Positions 33,174-42,173 of a stretch of 64,000 nt of DNA are shown here, piece after piece; the first letter of the stretch is position 1, and every line of letters starts with the position of its first letter. Made by a program: the position numbers and the translations under genes. The stretch covers positions 372,001 through 436,000 of the forward strand of contig JARLHI010000003.1 in NCBI GenBank assembly GCA_031292355.1, in the 5' to 3' direction. Source of the DNA: Candidatus Obscuribacterales bacterium. Lineage in GTDB: Bacteria > Cyanobacteriota > Vampirovibrionia > Obscuribacterales > Obscuribacteraceae. The notes below the pieces were generated by a model. That model made no database searches and was not told where the DNA came from. It saw only the letters and a list, made by a program, of their open reading frames with translations.

Positions 33174-34181
33174 ATGGATATTGCCAAAATTAGAATGCGA
33201 CTGCAAGCCATAGCGTTTAGCTGTCTCGTCTGTGCGACGCTTTCGCCGGCGCAAGCGCTTGCGGTTTCGACAGCTGATACCGCAGATACGACAACCGGCG
33301 ACGCACCACTGCCAATGCCCAAATCTTCTCGACGCGCTCAATCGACCGAGACATCAGGTCAATCAACCGCACCAACAGATGACACTGTCACCCAAAAGCC
33401 CAAAGCGGCGAACATCAATTTGCCAGAAAAATCTTCCGATCATGGCTTTAATACTGAAGATTTTATGCAGCAGTCATCAGCCGCATCTGGCTCAAAGAAG
33501 AAAATAATTGCTCCAGTTGATGAATCAGACAAGATTTTTGTGCGCATCCAATTGACTGTGCCTCACAGCACAAACGCGGTACATAAGCTCGTCGCTTATC
33601 CGTATCCAATGCAGTTGCCCAAAGCAAGAAAGGAAATTCTCGATCTTTCCACTGAAAGCACGGCGCTAAAAGATGAGATCTTAACCAGCGGCTACACGCA
33701 AAGAGGCACGTCCAACAAGCCTTATCCGTTCCAGGGCTGGCGATGGCAATACGCTTACCACAACGCACTCAAACGAGCCCACGCCGACGAACCATCCGTA
33801 ATCAGCGATATTTATCCATTCGTCAGAAAAATGATGCCTTATTGCCGTGAAGAAGTCAGACGCATTAACAACATCGAACACGAAAGAACAGAGCGTTATA
33901 AGAGACTGGCTGAAGAATATGAACAGCATGGTCAAGAATCTGAAACGGAAGCAACCAGAAAAGGGTATGTACCAGTACCTATAGAGATTAACAAACTATG
34001 GCGCGGTCACTTCAATATCGGTGAAATCAAACTCGGCGAAGGTACCTGGTGGATCACTGGCACCAAAAAAGTACCTGGTATCACTTATTATTGGCAGCAA
34101 CCAATTGAAGTAGTGAAAGGCGAGTCGGTTGTATGTGAATTGACCGAAGACAACGCTCTAGTTATTGAGGGCGGCTGGTAG
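33174..34181 (+). CDS. Secreted hypothetical protein, ~335 aa
   Basis: The ATG at 33174 has CGGGAG nine bases upstream and opens a signal peptide (IRMRLQAIAFSCLVCATLSP, then AQALA). A Ser/Thr/Pro-rich linker of ~80 residues precedes a folded domain of ~220 residues (from KIFVRIQLTVPHSTNAVHKL). That domain ends in beta strands (EGTWWITGTKKVPGITYYWQ). There is no known family. Its 3' end overlaps the converging RNase-J-like gene by 20 bases. Confidence 0.62.
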   Translation: MDIAKIRMRLQAIAFSCLVCATLSPAQALAVSTADTADTTTGDAPLPMPKSSRRAQSTETSGQSTAPTDDTVTQKPKAANINLPEKSSDHGFNTEDFMQQSSAASGSKKKIIAPVDESDKIFVRIQLTVPHSTNAVHKLVAYPYPMQLPKARKEILDLSTESTALKDEILTSGYTQRGTSNKPYPFQGWRWQYAYHNALKRAHADEPSVISDIYPFVRKMMPYCREEVRRINNIEHERTERYKRLAEEYEQHGQESETEATRKGYVPVPIEINKLWRGHFNIGEIKLGEGTWWITGTKKVPGITYYWQQPIEVVKGESVVCELTEDNALVIEGGW

Positions 34182-35925
34182 AGAGCTCGTGCACAATAAC
34201 TTGCACCGTAGGTTTAGCCTGTAATTTCGCACGCAGAGTTTTGACTACAATTTCACGCACAGAAGATCGCAGCGCACTTAATTCGTAAGGTATGCGGTCA
34301 TCGCTTTTGGCGGAGCTATGTTGACTGTAGCGGTTCACCGTCTCGAGTATGTTGTTGCGCACTTCGATTTTGGCAACTTCCCATTCAGCCGAACGCAAAA
34401 AACCTGACGCATCAACTTCAATTGAAGGACCGCTGACCAAATCTCCTTTTTCCGTTACGACAAGTCCAACTGAGACTATTCCCTCAAGGCTCAGTGTGCG
34501 CCTTTCGTTAACAGAATACGTGGTAACACGTTCGCCTTGGTCACGATTGAACAAAACAGGCTGCGCTTCTGTTGCACCAATAATTCGAGCATTACCATGA
34601 CCAATTTCTAGAATTTCACCGTTTTTTAGAGGAAAAATTGATTCAGAGGGAATTCCCCATTCGATCGCTAGATTGGCATGATTCATGATGTGCCGACCTT
34701 CACCGAGTGCTGGCACAAAGTAATGTGGATGAGTCAAAGAGAACATCAATTTCAGTTCTTCTCGACTGGCATGTTTGGAAACGTGCACATTTTTGCGTGC
34801 TCCAAATACGGTGGCAACACCAAGCACCAGAAATTGATCGAGAATATTGGCCATTTGTCTTGCGCGCCCGGGACTTACTTCTGCGCTGTAGATGACTATG
34901 TCCCCTTCCTTCATCGTGATTTCTTTGTTCTGACCAAAAGCCAATTCATCGAGAATCTGAATGGGATCGCCTTCGCGACCAGTTGCGATAATCAAAATTT
35001 CGTCATCGGCAAGATGCTTCAAATCAGCAAGCGACGCTTCCAATTTGCGATCGTAAGTTAAATTGCCTGTGATAGCAGCCGACACAGCCGTGCGAACCAG
35101 GGTATCGCCAACAAGCAAGACTCGGCGATTGCAGCCTCGGGCAATATCAAACAGAATTTGCAGGCGATGCGTATTTGTGCCTGGCATGACCACGAAAGCA
35201 CGACCGTGCGCAGTAGCGATGTGAAAACGCAAGCGCTCAACGACAGCTTTTTCAGAAGCTGTATAGCCTGGATGCTCCACGCCTGCCGAATCACCAATGA
35301 GTAAGAGCACTCCGTCGTCACCAGCTTTGGCAAGAGCGGCAACGTCCATCAACTTATTGTCAACTGGTGTTTGATCGAGCTTAAAACTCGAGGTATAGAT
35401 GACCACGCCCTCTGGGGTCCCTATCTTAAGAGCACAGGCGTCGGCAACTGCGTCATTGACCTGGAACCACTCCACCTCGAATGGACCGATTTGATAGGCG
35501 CGGCGCGTTTCGATGACATCAACCTGCGGACACTCAAAATCGACGGCAGAGTTACCGCCAATTGCGCATTGAGCAAGAAAAGCTGAAACAAAACGTGGTC
35601 CCATGATTTTGGGAATTTTGAGGTGATGTAGAAGATAGCTCACGGCTCCACAATGCTCTTCATGGGCATTTGTCAACAGCAAACCGAGTATCTTTTCTTG
35701 ATTGGCTTCGAGAAAATTGGTGTTTGGCAGAAGCAAATCAACGCCTGGCAGATCCGCCGAGGGATAAGACGCACCAGCATCGATGAGCAACATTTCGCCC
35801 CCATAGGCAATGATCCAGAGGGCCTGCCCAATTTCGCTTTGACCTCCCAGCGGAATCACAGTCAGTCGGTCATTTCTCAGCTCGACGCCGCCAGTCACTA
35901 TGTGAGCCAGGGTATGTTCCTCCAC
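34162..35925 (-). CDS. RNase J-like beta-CASP protein with degenerate active site
   Basis: Full-length (587 aa) RNase J homologue with metallo-beta-lactamase, beta-CASP and C-terminal domains. Recognisable blocks are VIPLGGQSEIGQALWII, LLIDAGASYPSADLPGVDLL, ARKNVHVSKHASREELKLMF and ATGREGDP. The catalytic metal ligands are largely gone. The HxHxDH motif reads NAHEEH (Asn86, His88, Glu90, His91). The later His is Asp158 (QVNDAV). The Asp of TGDFK is Ser180 (YTSSFKLD). The His of PVHGE is Leu407 (PALGEG). It is probably not a zinc nuclease, but an RNA-binding or regulatory paralogue. GTG is the first available start. Confidence 0.85.
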   Translation of the reverse strand: MEEHTLAHIVTGGVELRNDRLTVIPLGGQSEIGQALWIIAYGGEMLLIDAGASYPSADLPGVDLLLPNTNFLEANQEKILGLLLTNAHEEHCGAVSYLLHHLKIPKIMGPRFVSAFLAQCAIGGNSAVDFECPQVDVIETRRAYQIGPFEVEWFQVNDAVADACALKIGTPEGVVIYTSSFKLDQTPVDNKLMDVAALAKAGDDGVLLLIGDSAGVEHPGYTASEKAVVERLRFHIATAHGRAFVVMPGTNTHRLQILFDIARGCNRRVLLVGDTLVRTAVSAAITGNLTYDRKLEASLADLKHLADDEILIIATGREGDPIQILDELAFGQNKEITMKEGDIVIYSAEVSPGRARQMANILDQFLVLGVATVFGARKNVHVSKHASREELKLMFSLTHPHYFVPALGEGRHIMNHANLAIEWGIPSESIFPLKNGEILEIGHGNARIIGATEAQPVLFNRDQGERVTTYSVNERRTLSLEGIVSVGLVVTEKGDLVSGPSIEVDASGFLRSAEWEVAKIEVRNNILETVNRYSQHSSAKSDDRIPYELSALRSSVREIVVKTLRAKLQAKPTVQVIVHELSTSRPQ

Positions 35926-36205
35926 CTTTTTCTATGCAAATCGCATTAATTATGGGCTCCGAGACTTTCAATCTTGTCTCGAGGCGAAGTTTCAGACATT
36001 CGCTTGCCCCATAATGGACGAAGCTCAGTTTCAATGAAACCAAATCAAATTTTCTCTGCCGTTCAATTCTACAAGTGTTTGACACCAGTTCTTCTGAATT
36101 CAAAAGCGCGTAAAATTTAAAACATGTCGATTTGGATATAAAATTCTCGTTGATCGTCAAATTTTGAAGCAGGCAGCTCAACTCATTCTAAAAAAGAGAC
36201 AAAAT

Positions 36206-37804
36206 ATGTTAAGTACTGAAAAAGCCATGCAAATAGTGTTCGACGCCGAGAACGGCCGCCCGGAACACACTGACCAAATTGCGGTCATTCAAGCAGCAGG
36301 ACACCCCGACGGCACAGACAAAACAGTCACGTACGCCGATTTTCAAAAGATGCAAGACCGGGCAGTGGCTGCCTTTCAGTCTTTGAAAATTGAACCAAGA
36401 GACCGCGTTCTGCTCAATTGCCCTAATTCTCCTGAGCTTGCGGCAGCCATCGCCGCTATCTGGCGGATGGGAGCGGTCGCTGTACCTGTCGATTTTAGAT
36501 TGACCGAGAAAGAAGTGGAAAATGTCGCCAATCAAGTGGGCGTGAAGTTGCTATGTGGTTCAAGCCGATTCAATCCGAATCTGACCAATTCCTATACTCA
36601 TGCCAATGCTCGCAAATTTGACTTGAAGAATCTGTCAGATGACGCTGGCTTTGCCTCTCTAGATATTGACAGCAGCGTTGTCGATAATGCTGGAGCAGCG
36701 AGAAACCGACCCACGCTGGATGTGCATGCACCGGCTCTGGTAATTTTGACTTCGGGCACGACAGGCATTCCTAAAGGCGCTGTACATGACCTGCACACTT
36801 TGATTAACAATCTCTGTCAACTCGGACCACTCGTTGATCTTAACTATGGCAAAAAGATGCTGGTGCCATTGCCTCTTAGCCACGTCTTTGGTCTGGAAGT
36901 ATTTTTTGCCGCATTTTTGCATGGCTCGCCTGTAATATTCACCGAGCTTTCACCACAGAGCTTTTTCACCTGCGCAAAGAAATACGAACCGCAAGTTTAT
37001 ATCGGCGTTCCCACACTCTATGGAGCAATGCTTGCTTTACCGCCAGGCTCTCTAGATTTGAAAAAAGCTGAATGGGTTCTCTCTGGTGGTGCCACATTGC
37101 CAGTTTCACTCGCTCAAGATTTCGAGAAAAAATATGGCATCAGACTGTGTAATGGATACGGTTCAACCGAATCAAAAATCATTGCATTCAATCTCGAAGG
37201 ACCTCTTGATGCCGTTGGCAAAATCATTCCATCAGTGAAAGTGACTATTACAGATGAAAATGGAAAAGCACTTCCCGACGGGCAAACAGGCGAAATTCAT
37301 ATTTCTGGCTCTTGCTTGATGATGGGCTATCTGGATAATCCAACAGCAACGATGGCCGTGCTCAAAGACGGTCAATACAACACGGGCGACATGGGTTTTA
37401 TGAAAGACGAGCGTCTGTATATCTCGGGACGCAACAAAGAGATGATTGTAGTCGCCGGCAACAAAGTGTTTCCGTCTGAAGTTGAAGATGTCTTGCGCAG
37501 CCACAATCTTGTCAAAGAAGTAGCTGTAATCGGCATTCCTAATAAGCAGTTAGGACAAGTCGTCAAAGCTGTCGTCGTTTTAAACGATGACGAAAAAAGC
37601 AAAAAACTCGAAGGCGATGTACAAACGGCTCGCACTGCGCGTCATGACCTGATTGCTGAACTGAAAGAATTTTGCAAACAGCATTTGAAACGTGAATTGC
37701 GACCGATGGAATACGATTTTCTGCCCTCACACAAAGCATTGCCTAAAACATCCAGCGGCAAAATCGACAAAAAAGCACTGATGCCAGCGACCTCTTCTAG
37801 CTGA
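36206..37804 (+). CDS. AMP-forming acyl-CoA synthetase / ligase
   Basis: ANL-superfamily enzyme that adenylates a carboxylic acid and transfers it to CoA. The P-loop-like motif LVILTSGTTGIPKGAVH lies near residue 180. YGSTESK follows near 320, then YNTGDMGF, ISGRNKEMIVVAGNKVFPSE and the C-terminal lysine loop LPKTSSGKIDKKAL. It is close to long- or medium-chain fatty acyl-CoA ligases; the exact substrate is unknown. A TTG at 36164 is in frame, but the ATG at 36206 fits the family N-terminus better. DHS-like and alkyltransferase-like genes follow on the same strand. Confidence 0.88.
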   Translation: MLSTEKAMQIVFDAENGRPEHTDQIAVIQAAGHPDGTDKTVTYADFQKMQDRAVAAFQSLKIEPRDRVLLNCPNSPELAAAIAAIWRMGAVAVPVDFRLTEKEVENVANQVGVKLLCGSSRFNPNLTNSYTHANARKFDLKNLSDDAGFASLDIDSSVVDNAGAARNRPTLDVHAPALVILTSGTTGIPKGAVHDLHTLINNLCQLGPLVDLNYGKKMLVPLPLSHVFGLEVFFAAFLHGSPVIFTELSPQSFFTCAKKYEPQVYIGVPTLYGAMLALPPGSLDLKKAEWVLSGGATLPVSLAQDFEKKYGIRLCNGYGSTESKIIAFNLEGPLDAVGKIIPSVKVTITDENGKALPDGQTGEIHISGSCLMMGYLDNPTATMAVLKDGQYNTGDMGFMKDERLYISGRNKEMIVVAGNKVFPSEVEDVLRSHNLVKEVAVIGIPNKQLGQVVKAVVVLNDDEKSKKLEGDVQTARTARHDLIAELKEFCKQHLKRELRPMEYDFLPSHKALPKTSSGKIDKKALMPATSSS

Positions 37805-37840
37805 GCGAAAGGGCTTTCGACAGTTACATCTCATTGCACT

Positions 37841-37865
37841 ACTGGTCTGCTTATGGCAGGCCAGT
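37841..37865 (+). terminator. Hairpin after the acyl-CoA synthetase gene
   Basis: ACTGGTCTGC and GCAGGCCAGT form a 10-bp stem (one G-T pair) with a five-base loop. Only a short T stretch follows, so it may be a weak or Rho-assisted terminator. Confidence 0.45.
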
Positions 37866-37979
37866 GGCGTTTCAGGCTTGCTGAGAGAAGCTTTATCCTG
37901 AATAGGAAACGGATTGGCTCTCCGTTGCTTAACATATCAAGCTGCAGCACTGACAGGGAAGCGGAGAATATTTCAAGCA

Positions 37980-39008
37980 ATGAGCATAAAGCAATTCCTC
38001 AAACATCATTATCGTCACTTCAACGCAGCAGTCGTAATTGACGCGTCTGAAGCTTATATCGCTCACCTTGAAAAAGGCGGCAAGATGTTTATGACGCTCG
38101 CTGGTGCGATGAGCACAGCCGAGCTTGGATTGTCTTTAGCGGAGATGATTCGGCAAGATAAGGTGCATGCAATCACCTGCACCGGAGCCAATCTCGAAGA
38201 AGACGTCTTCAATCTCGTCGCTCACGACTTCTATAAACGTATTCCCAAATATCGTGACTTGACTGCTCCTGAAGAAGCAAAGTTGCGTGACGCCGGTATG
38301 AACCGCGTCACAGACACCTGCATTCCTGAAGAACAAGCCATTCGTCGCATCGAAAAAGAAGTGCTTGAACTGTGGATGAAAGCTGACAAAGCTGGCGAAC
38401 GCTATTTCCCACACGAATTCATGTATCAATTGCTGCGCTCTGGTGCCATTGAAAAGCACTATCAAATAGATCCTAAAGACTCATGGCTAATTGCCGCAGC
38501 TGAAAAGAATCTGCCAATTGTTGTTCCAGGTTGGGAAGATTCAACGCTCGGTAACATCTTTGTTTCGCATGTGATCAACAAAGAAATCTCGAACTTCCAG
38601 GTCGTTAAATCTGGTCTGGAATACATGGCTGAATTGGCTGAGTGGTACAAAGCCAATCAGAAAAAACACTCGATTGGTTTCTATCAAATTGGTGGCGGCA
38701 TTGCTGGTGACTTCCCAATTTGCGTGGTGCCAATGATCCAACAAGATTTGCAAGAAGATTGCAATTTCTGGGGCTACTTCTGCCAGATCTCAGACAGCAC
38801 CACATCGTATGGATCTTATAGTGGTGCCGTTCCTAATGAAAAAATCTCATGGGGCAAACTGGACATCAACACACCAAGTTTCATCATTGAGTCCGATGCC
38901 ACAATCGTTGCACCACTGATGTTTGCTTACATTCTTGATGATCAAATTTCGCCGATGATTGACGCCAAAGAATCGAGTTCATCGAAAAAGAAGTTGACTG
39001 CCGTTTAA
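37980..39008 (+). CDS. Deoxyhypusine synthase-like protein (possible homospermidine synthase)
   Basis: Bacterial member of the deoxyhypusine synthase family (342 aa from the ATG at 37980). Blocks include MFMTLAGAMSTAELGLSLAE, ITCTGANLEEDVFNLVAHD, VVPGWEDSTLGNIF, FYQIGGGIAGDFPICVVP and PNEKISWGKLDI. The lysine in the last block corresponds to the enzyme-imine lysine of DHS. Bacteria lack eIF5A, and characterised bacterial homologues act on free polyamines, some making homospermidine. The orphan PotB gene in this window is the only other polyamine link. The frame upstream to 37914 is probably untranslated. Confidence 0.85.
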   Translation: MSIKQFLKHHYRHFNAAVVIDASEAYIAHLEKGGKMFMTLAGAMSTAELGLSLAEMIRQDKVHAITCTGANLEEDVFNLVAHDFYKRIPKYRDLTAPEEAKLRDAGMNRVTDTCIPEEQAIRRIEKEVLELWMKADKAGERYFPHEFMYQLLRSGAIEKHYQIDPKDSWLIAAAEKNLPIVVPGWEDSTLGNIFVSHVINKEISNFQVVKSGLEYMAELAEWYKANQKKHSIGFYQIGGGIAGDFPICVVPMIQQDLQEDCNFWGYFCQISDSTTSYGSYSGAVPNEKISWGKLDINTPSFIIESDATIVAPLMFAYILDDQISPMIDAKESSSSKKKLTAV

Positions 39009-39022
39009 ATAAAGCGCTTTCA

Positions 39023-39484
39023 ATGTCTTCTGTTTACGACGAAATCTACAAAATTGTTCAGACTATTCCCAAAGGAAAGGTTCTGACCTACGGAATTGTT
39101 TCGCACATGATTGGCGGACGAATGAGCGCTCAGGGCGTCGGTTGGGCGCTTAAAGCTCTAGGCAGTAAAAAACGAAAGGCAGAGTCGCCTATCAATGATA
39201 TGAAGACGGTGCCATGGCAAAGAGTGGTCAACACACAAGGCGGCACGAGTACTCACAAGATTGCTGATATTCCTCCGGGATTTCAACAACACCTTCTGGA
39301 GCTCGAGGGCATCGTGTTTGACGAGGAGGGCAAAATGGAGCTGCCCAAATACCTGTGGACTGAAGGACTGGCAAATGGGAGCCAGTCAGATGCTTTTCGG
39401 CAAAACAAAGCTCGAAAGACTGCATCTAAAAGTCTGCCAAAGACAAAGTCTACTGGGGACCCTGGTTATCGAGATCCAAAATAG
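39023..39484 (+). CDS. Alkyltransferase-like DNA-repair protein (ATL/MGMT-type)
   Basis: MGMT DNA-binding domain alone: YDEIYKIVQTIPKGKVLTYG, then GVGWALKALG, then VPWQRVVNTQGG. In true O6-alkylguanine transferases the box is PCHR. Here the alkyl-acceptor Cys is Trp (near residue 63), the mark of ATL proteins, which bind O6-alkylguanine without repairing it and hand it to nucleotide excision repair. The His of PWHR is Gln here. A Lys/Ser-rich tail of ~30 residues follows. It lies 14 bases after the DHS-like gene. Confidence 0.85.
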   Translation: MSSVYDEIYKIVQTIPKGKVLTYGIVSHMIGGRMSAQGVGWALKALGSKKRKAESPINDMKTVPWQRVVNTQGGTSTHKIADIPPGFQQHLLELEGIVFDEEGKMELPKYLWTEGLANGSQSDAFRQNKARKTASKSLPKTKSTGDPGYRDPK

Positions 39485-39704
39485 GATTTGTCTGAATAGT
39501 GCCCGTTCTTTTATCGCAGAAAGCATAATAATTATTCATGTGCTCCCACATCTGCACAGCCAACAATGCGACAGGATTACATGACTTTTCCTGTTCAAGC
39601 TCCACGTGACGTTGGAACTCTTTCGGTGCAGCATTTTCTGGCAGATTTTGTGTTGACGCAGATTTAGGTGGCTCAACGGAAACAGATAAGAGTCTTTCGC
39701 TCAA
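39450..39704 (-). CDS. Hypothetical protein, 84 aa
   Basis: A small soluble protein with no recognised domain (FQRHVELEQEKSCNPVALLA, then VQMWEHMNNYYAFCDKRTGT). It overlaps the end of the ATL gene by 35 bases on the opposite strand. Either the ATL tail or this gene's end may be mis-called. Its amino-acid composition is plausible for a real protein. Confidence 0.4.
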   Translation of the reverse strand: MSERLLSVSVEPPKSASTQNLPENAAPKEFQRHVELEQEKSCNPVALLAVQMWEHMNNYYAFCDKRTGTIQTNPILDLDNQGPQ

Positions 39705-39787
39705 AGGTTATGCTCCAAGTAGGGTAAGCATGATGATAATCAGCATCCCAAAGTCTGCATATCGTGTTTTCACTAATGAGCGCGCCT

Positions 39788-39973
39788 TCATCGACTTCTG
39801 TATCGTTCTTCGCGCTCAACAAGCCGCAGCTCTCTTTTTACAGGTTCGTTCTTTTTATTAAACAACTCATCCAAACGGTCTATTTTTGCATTCATTTCTT
39901 TGAAATATTTGGTTTGCTCCGAATGATAAATCAGCACAACGAGAAGCATCAGTAGCATCACGATAGTGTCCAT
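39788..39973 (-). CDS. Small membrane-anchored coiled protein, ~61 aa
   Basis: The ATG at 39973 gives one N-terminal membrane helix (DTIVMLLMLLVVLIYH). A charged amphipathic helix follows (FKEMNAKIDRLDELFNKKNE) with a basic tail. The ATG at 39994 is also possible. A GAGG lies ten bases upstream of 39973. Function is unknown. Confidence 0.5.
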   Translation of the reverse strand: MDTIVMLLMLLVVLIYHSEQTKYFKEMNAKIDRLDELFNKKNEPVKRELRLVEREERYRSR

Positions 39974-40103
39974 GTTAGCCGGGCCTCGGTTCAATACGGT
40001 TGTCAGTTTCTGTCAACGATTAAACAAAAATTTGCGCCAAGCAGGGGTCAAACAACGCTGCGGTTTTGACAAGTTTTTGACAAGATTCAAATAGGGTAGG
40101 CGT

Positions 40104-40820
40104 TTACGGCAAGGCTGCCAGCGCAGATTGATTAATTGCGCTCGGTACAGACATGAGGCCGTAGTTGCGGGGAAGAAACCAACTTATCACTCCGAAAATG
40201 CTTTGGAGCTGCTTTGGATCCCCGCCTACATCATCGATTCCAACATTGACGGCTAAATTCTTGGATGGCTTGAGTTGAGTATCGAGAATCAAGCATATTT
40301 TGGGATCAGGATGCCCCAATCTCTTCCTCATAAAGTCACCAAGCGCTTTAAGCGATATTGTCGGTAGATAGTCTTCATTTGGCTGCCCAACCAAAATGTC
40401 TCGAGCCTCGGTCAAAACTTCTTGTTTGAGAGCGGGAGATGGCCGCGTATTCACCTCGGCTGGATCGCCTGCGAAAGTACCGTAAAGCTTGTAAGACAAT
40501 AAATCACCGTAGCTAAAAACGTACTCCGGTGCCGACGTATTTTCCAGGCTGCTAAAAATACAAACTCCAAATACATTGGAAAGCGCGTTATCGAGTATGT
40601 GTGAAATACAAAACGGTTCAAACGCACCACGGCTCGGCAGACCTAGATGAAAGTATGGAAATTGATCTGGACCAATCACAACTTGTGGATGGCCGCACAC
40701 AAGGCTGGCATCGACCACAGCGCTGAAAAAGCTCTTGTACCACATTTCATCGCGAGCCTTGCGATCGACTTGGAACAACCTTTCGAGTTCTTGCGTTTTC
40801 TCTAGATCGAATTTTGGCAC
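40104..40820 (-). CDS. Hypothetical protein, 238 aa
   Basis: The frame is open to 41033, but that would run into the divergent SDR gene. The GTG at 40820 has AAAGG six bases upstream and begins VPKFDLEKTQELERLFQVDR. The protein is soluble and mixed alpha/beta (VVIGPDQFPYFHLGLP; ICLILDTQLKPSKNLAVNVG). No family is recognised. It is divergent from the SDR gene, with the 11-bp inverted repeat at 40886-40916 between them. Confidence 0.55.
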   Translation of the reverse strand: MPKFDLEKTQELERLFQVDRKARDEMWYKSFFSAVVDASLVCGHPQVVIGPDQFPYFHLGLPSRGAFEPFCISHILDNALSNVFGVCIFSSLENTSAPEYVFSYGDLLSYKLYGTFAGDPAEVNTRPSPALKQEVLTEARDILVGQPNEDYLPTISLKALGDFMRKRLGHPDPKICLILDTQLKPSKNLAVNVGIDDVGGDPKQLQSIFGVISWFLPRNYGLMSVPSAINQSALAALP

Positions 40821-40885
40821 TTTACACCTTTCATGCATTCTTGGAAAGTTTAACGATCGTGCATTGCCTAAGTCTATAGCTGATA

Positions 40886-40916
40886 AAATTGACAGGATAC
40901 CTGAACCTGTCAATTT
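40886..40916. promoter_or_regulatory. 11-bp inverted repeat, operator candidate
   Basis: AAATTGACAGG and CCTGTCAATTT are perfect complements with a nine-base spacer. The dyad lies between two divergent genes (starts 40820 minus and 40939 plus) and carries a TTGACA -35-like hexamer on each strand. A regulator bound here could control both genes. No T-run follows. Confidence 0.5.
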
Positions 40917-40938
40917 CGGTTTTGGAGATAATCGCTTA

Positions 40939-41658
40939 ATGGAAAAGAAAGTTGTCTTGGTTACAGGTGCGAATAAGGGCATCGGCAAAGAGGCTTCTAA
41001 GCAGCTTGGCAAAATGGGTTTCAAAGTATTCATAGGAAGTCGCGACCTCAGCCGAGGGCAAGCAACCGCGAAGGAATTAAAAGCAGATGGTATCGATGCC
41101 GACGCTGTTCAACTGGATGTAACCTCGCAATCATCGGTCGACGCAGCCATGGCGACGATTGAAAAGAGCGCAGGGAAGCTCGATGTGCTGGTAAACAACG
41201 CCGGCATAGTAACTGAGCGCACCACCGCGCTTGATACCACGGAGATTGCCAAAGTTGAAGAAACTATGCAGACAAATTTTTTCGGACCACTCCGCGTGAC
41301 AAAATCTGCGCAAGCACTGCTGGAGAAATCAAAAGCACCACGCGTAGTGAATGTCTCCAGCACTCTCGGCTCGTTGAGTACCCTCAGTGACCCAGGCTCT
41401 GAGTTCGCCAACTTCCGCATTCTAGGATATACATGCTCTAAGGCTGCACTGAATATGCTCACGGTTGTGACTGCAGGCGCTATCAAAAACGTCAAAGTTA
41501 ATTCTATTTGCCCAGGCTATGTCGCTACCGATATAAACAACAACTCTGGACCTCGTAGTGTAGAGCAGGGTGCAGCCATAATCGTGAAAATGGCTACTCT
41601 TGAAGAAGACGGTCCCACAGCCGGATTCTTCAATGATGACGGCATAATTCCATGGTAA
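40939..41658 (+). CDS. Short-chain dehydrogenase/reductase
   Basis: Classical SDR, 239 residues. The NAD(P) motif VTGANKGIG is at the N-terminus, then VNNAG, the catalytic Ser region VVNVSSTLGS and YTCSKAA for the Tyr-Lys pair. CPGYVATDINNNSG closes the active site. It resembles carbonyl-reductase-like SDRs, but the substrate is unknown. The start is the ATG at 40939 with GGAG about 12 bases upstream. The frame open to 40735 is an accident of the opposite gene. Confidence 0.88.
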   Translation: MEKKVVLVTGANKGIGKEASKQLGKMGFKVFIGSRDLSRGQATAKELKADGIDADAVQLDVTSQSSVDAAMATIEKSAGKLDVLVNNAGIVTERTTALDTTEIAKVEETMQTNFFGPLRVTKSAQALLEKSKAPRVVNVSSTLGSLSTLSDPGSEFANFRILGYTCSKAALNMLTVVTAGAIKNVKVNSICPGYVATDINNNSGPRSVEQGAAIIVKMATLEEDGPTAGFFNDDGIIPW

Positions 41659-41734
41659 TGGGCATTATTGTCCGCAAATATTCGCTCAAAAGTATTCAAA
41701 GCCGAAAATTAGCTGGCAATAAAGAGCTCATTCT

Positions 41735-42166
41735 TTACCAGCCATTTGGGGGCGCTTGTGCACGTGTTTTGAGAAACTCAAAATACTTTGGTTCCTCATC
41801 ATCAAAAATTTCTTTGCCAGCGCCCATGTAGGCACGTATTAACTGGTCGGCAGCTTTATCTAAATTACCCAATTCGAACTGACATTGGCCCAATCGAAGA
41901 TGGATAAAGGGGTTTCCAATCGCATCTGGACATAACATCGCTTTGGTCAAGTTGTCTTTGCCAGCCTGGAAATTCCGGATAAAAAAATTGGCGTCGCCTA
42001 TAGCCGTCAGAATCCAGGTTGCAGCCTCAAGATCTGTCTTCGGTTCTGGCAATAATTCCCATGCTCGCTGGTATTTTTTGAGCGCACCAGCATAATTTTC
42101 TGCCTCATGCAGTTTAGCTCCCTGCTTAGAAAGCGCAGTTACTTGCTGGTGAGTTATATCGTCCAT
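41735..42166 (-). CDS. TPR-repeat protein, 143 aa
   Basis: Tetratricopeptide-like helices are visible: ALSKQGAKLHEAENYAGALK, AIGDANFFIRNFQAGKDNLT and RLGQCQFELGNLDKAADQLI. No signal peptide, so it is probably cytoplasmic. It follows the GT9 gene after 7 bases, so the two are co-transcribed and the TPR protein may act with the glycosyltransferase. Confidence 0.72.
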   Translation of the reverse strand: MDDITHQQVTALSKQGAKLHEAENYAGALKKYQRAWELLPEPKTDLEAATWILTAIGDANFFIRNFQAGKDNLTKAMLCPDAIGNPFIHLRLGQCQFELGNLDKAADQLIRAYMGAGKEIFDDEEPKYFEFLKTRAQAPPNGW

Positions 42167-42173
42167 GCCATCG

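Noticed and set aside
40058-40079. Tandem TTTTGACAAG repeat as a promoter
   Set aside because: No suitable -10 element or plus-strand gene follows; it is only a short direct repeat.
40735-41033. Longer coding starts for the divergent SDR and hypothetical genes
   Set aside because: They would overlap each other and the inverted repeat; the ATG at 40939 and the GTG at 40820 have proper ribosome sites or family-like N-termini.
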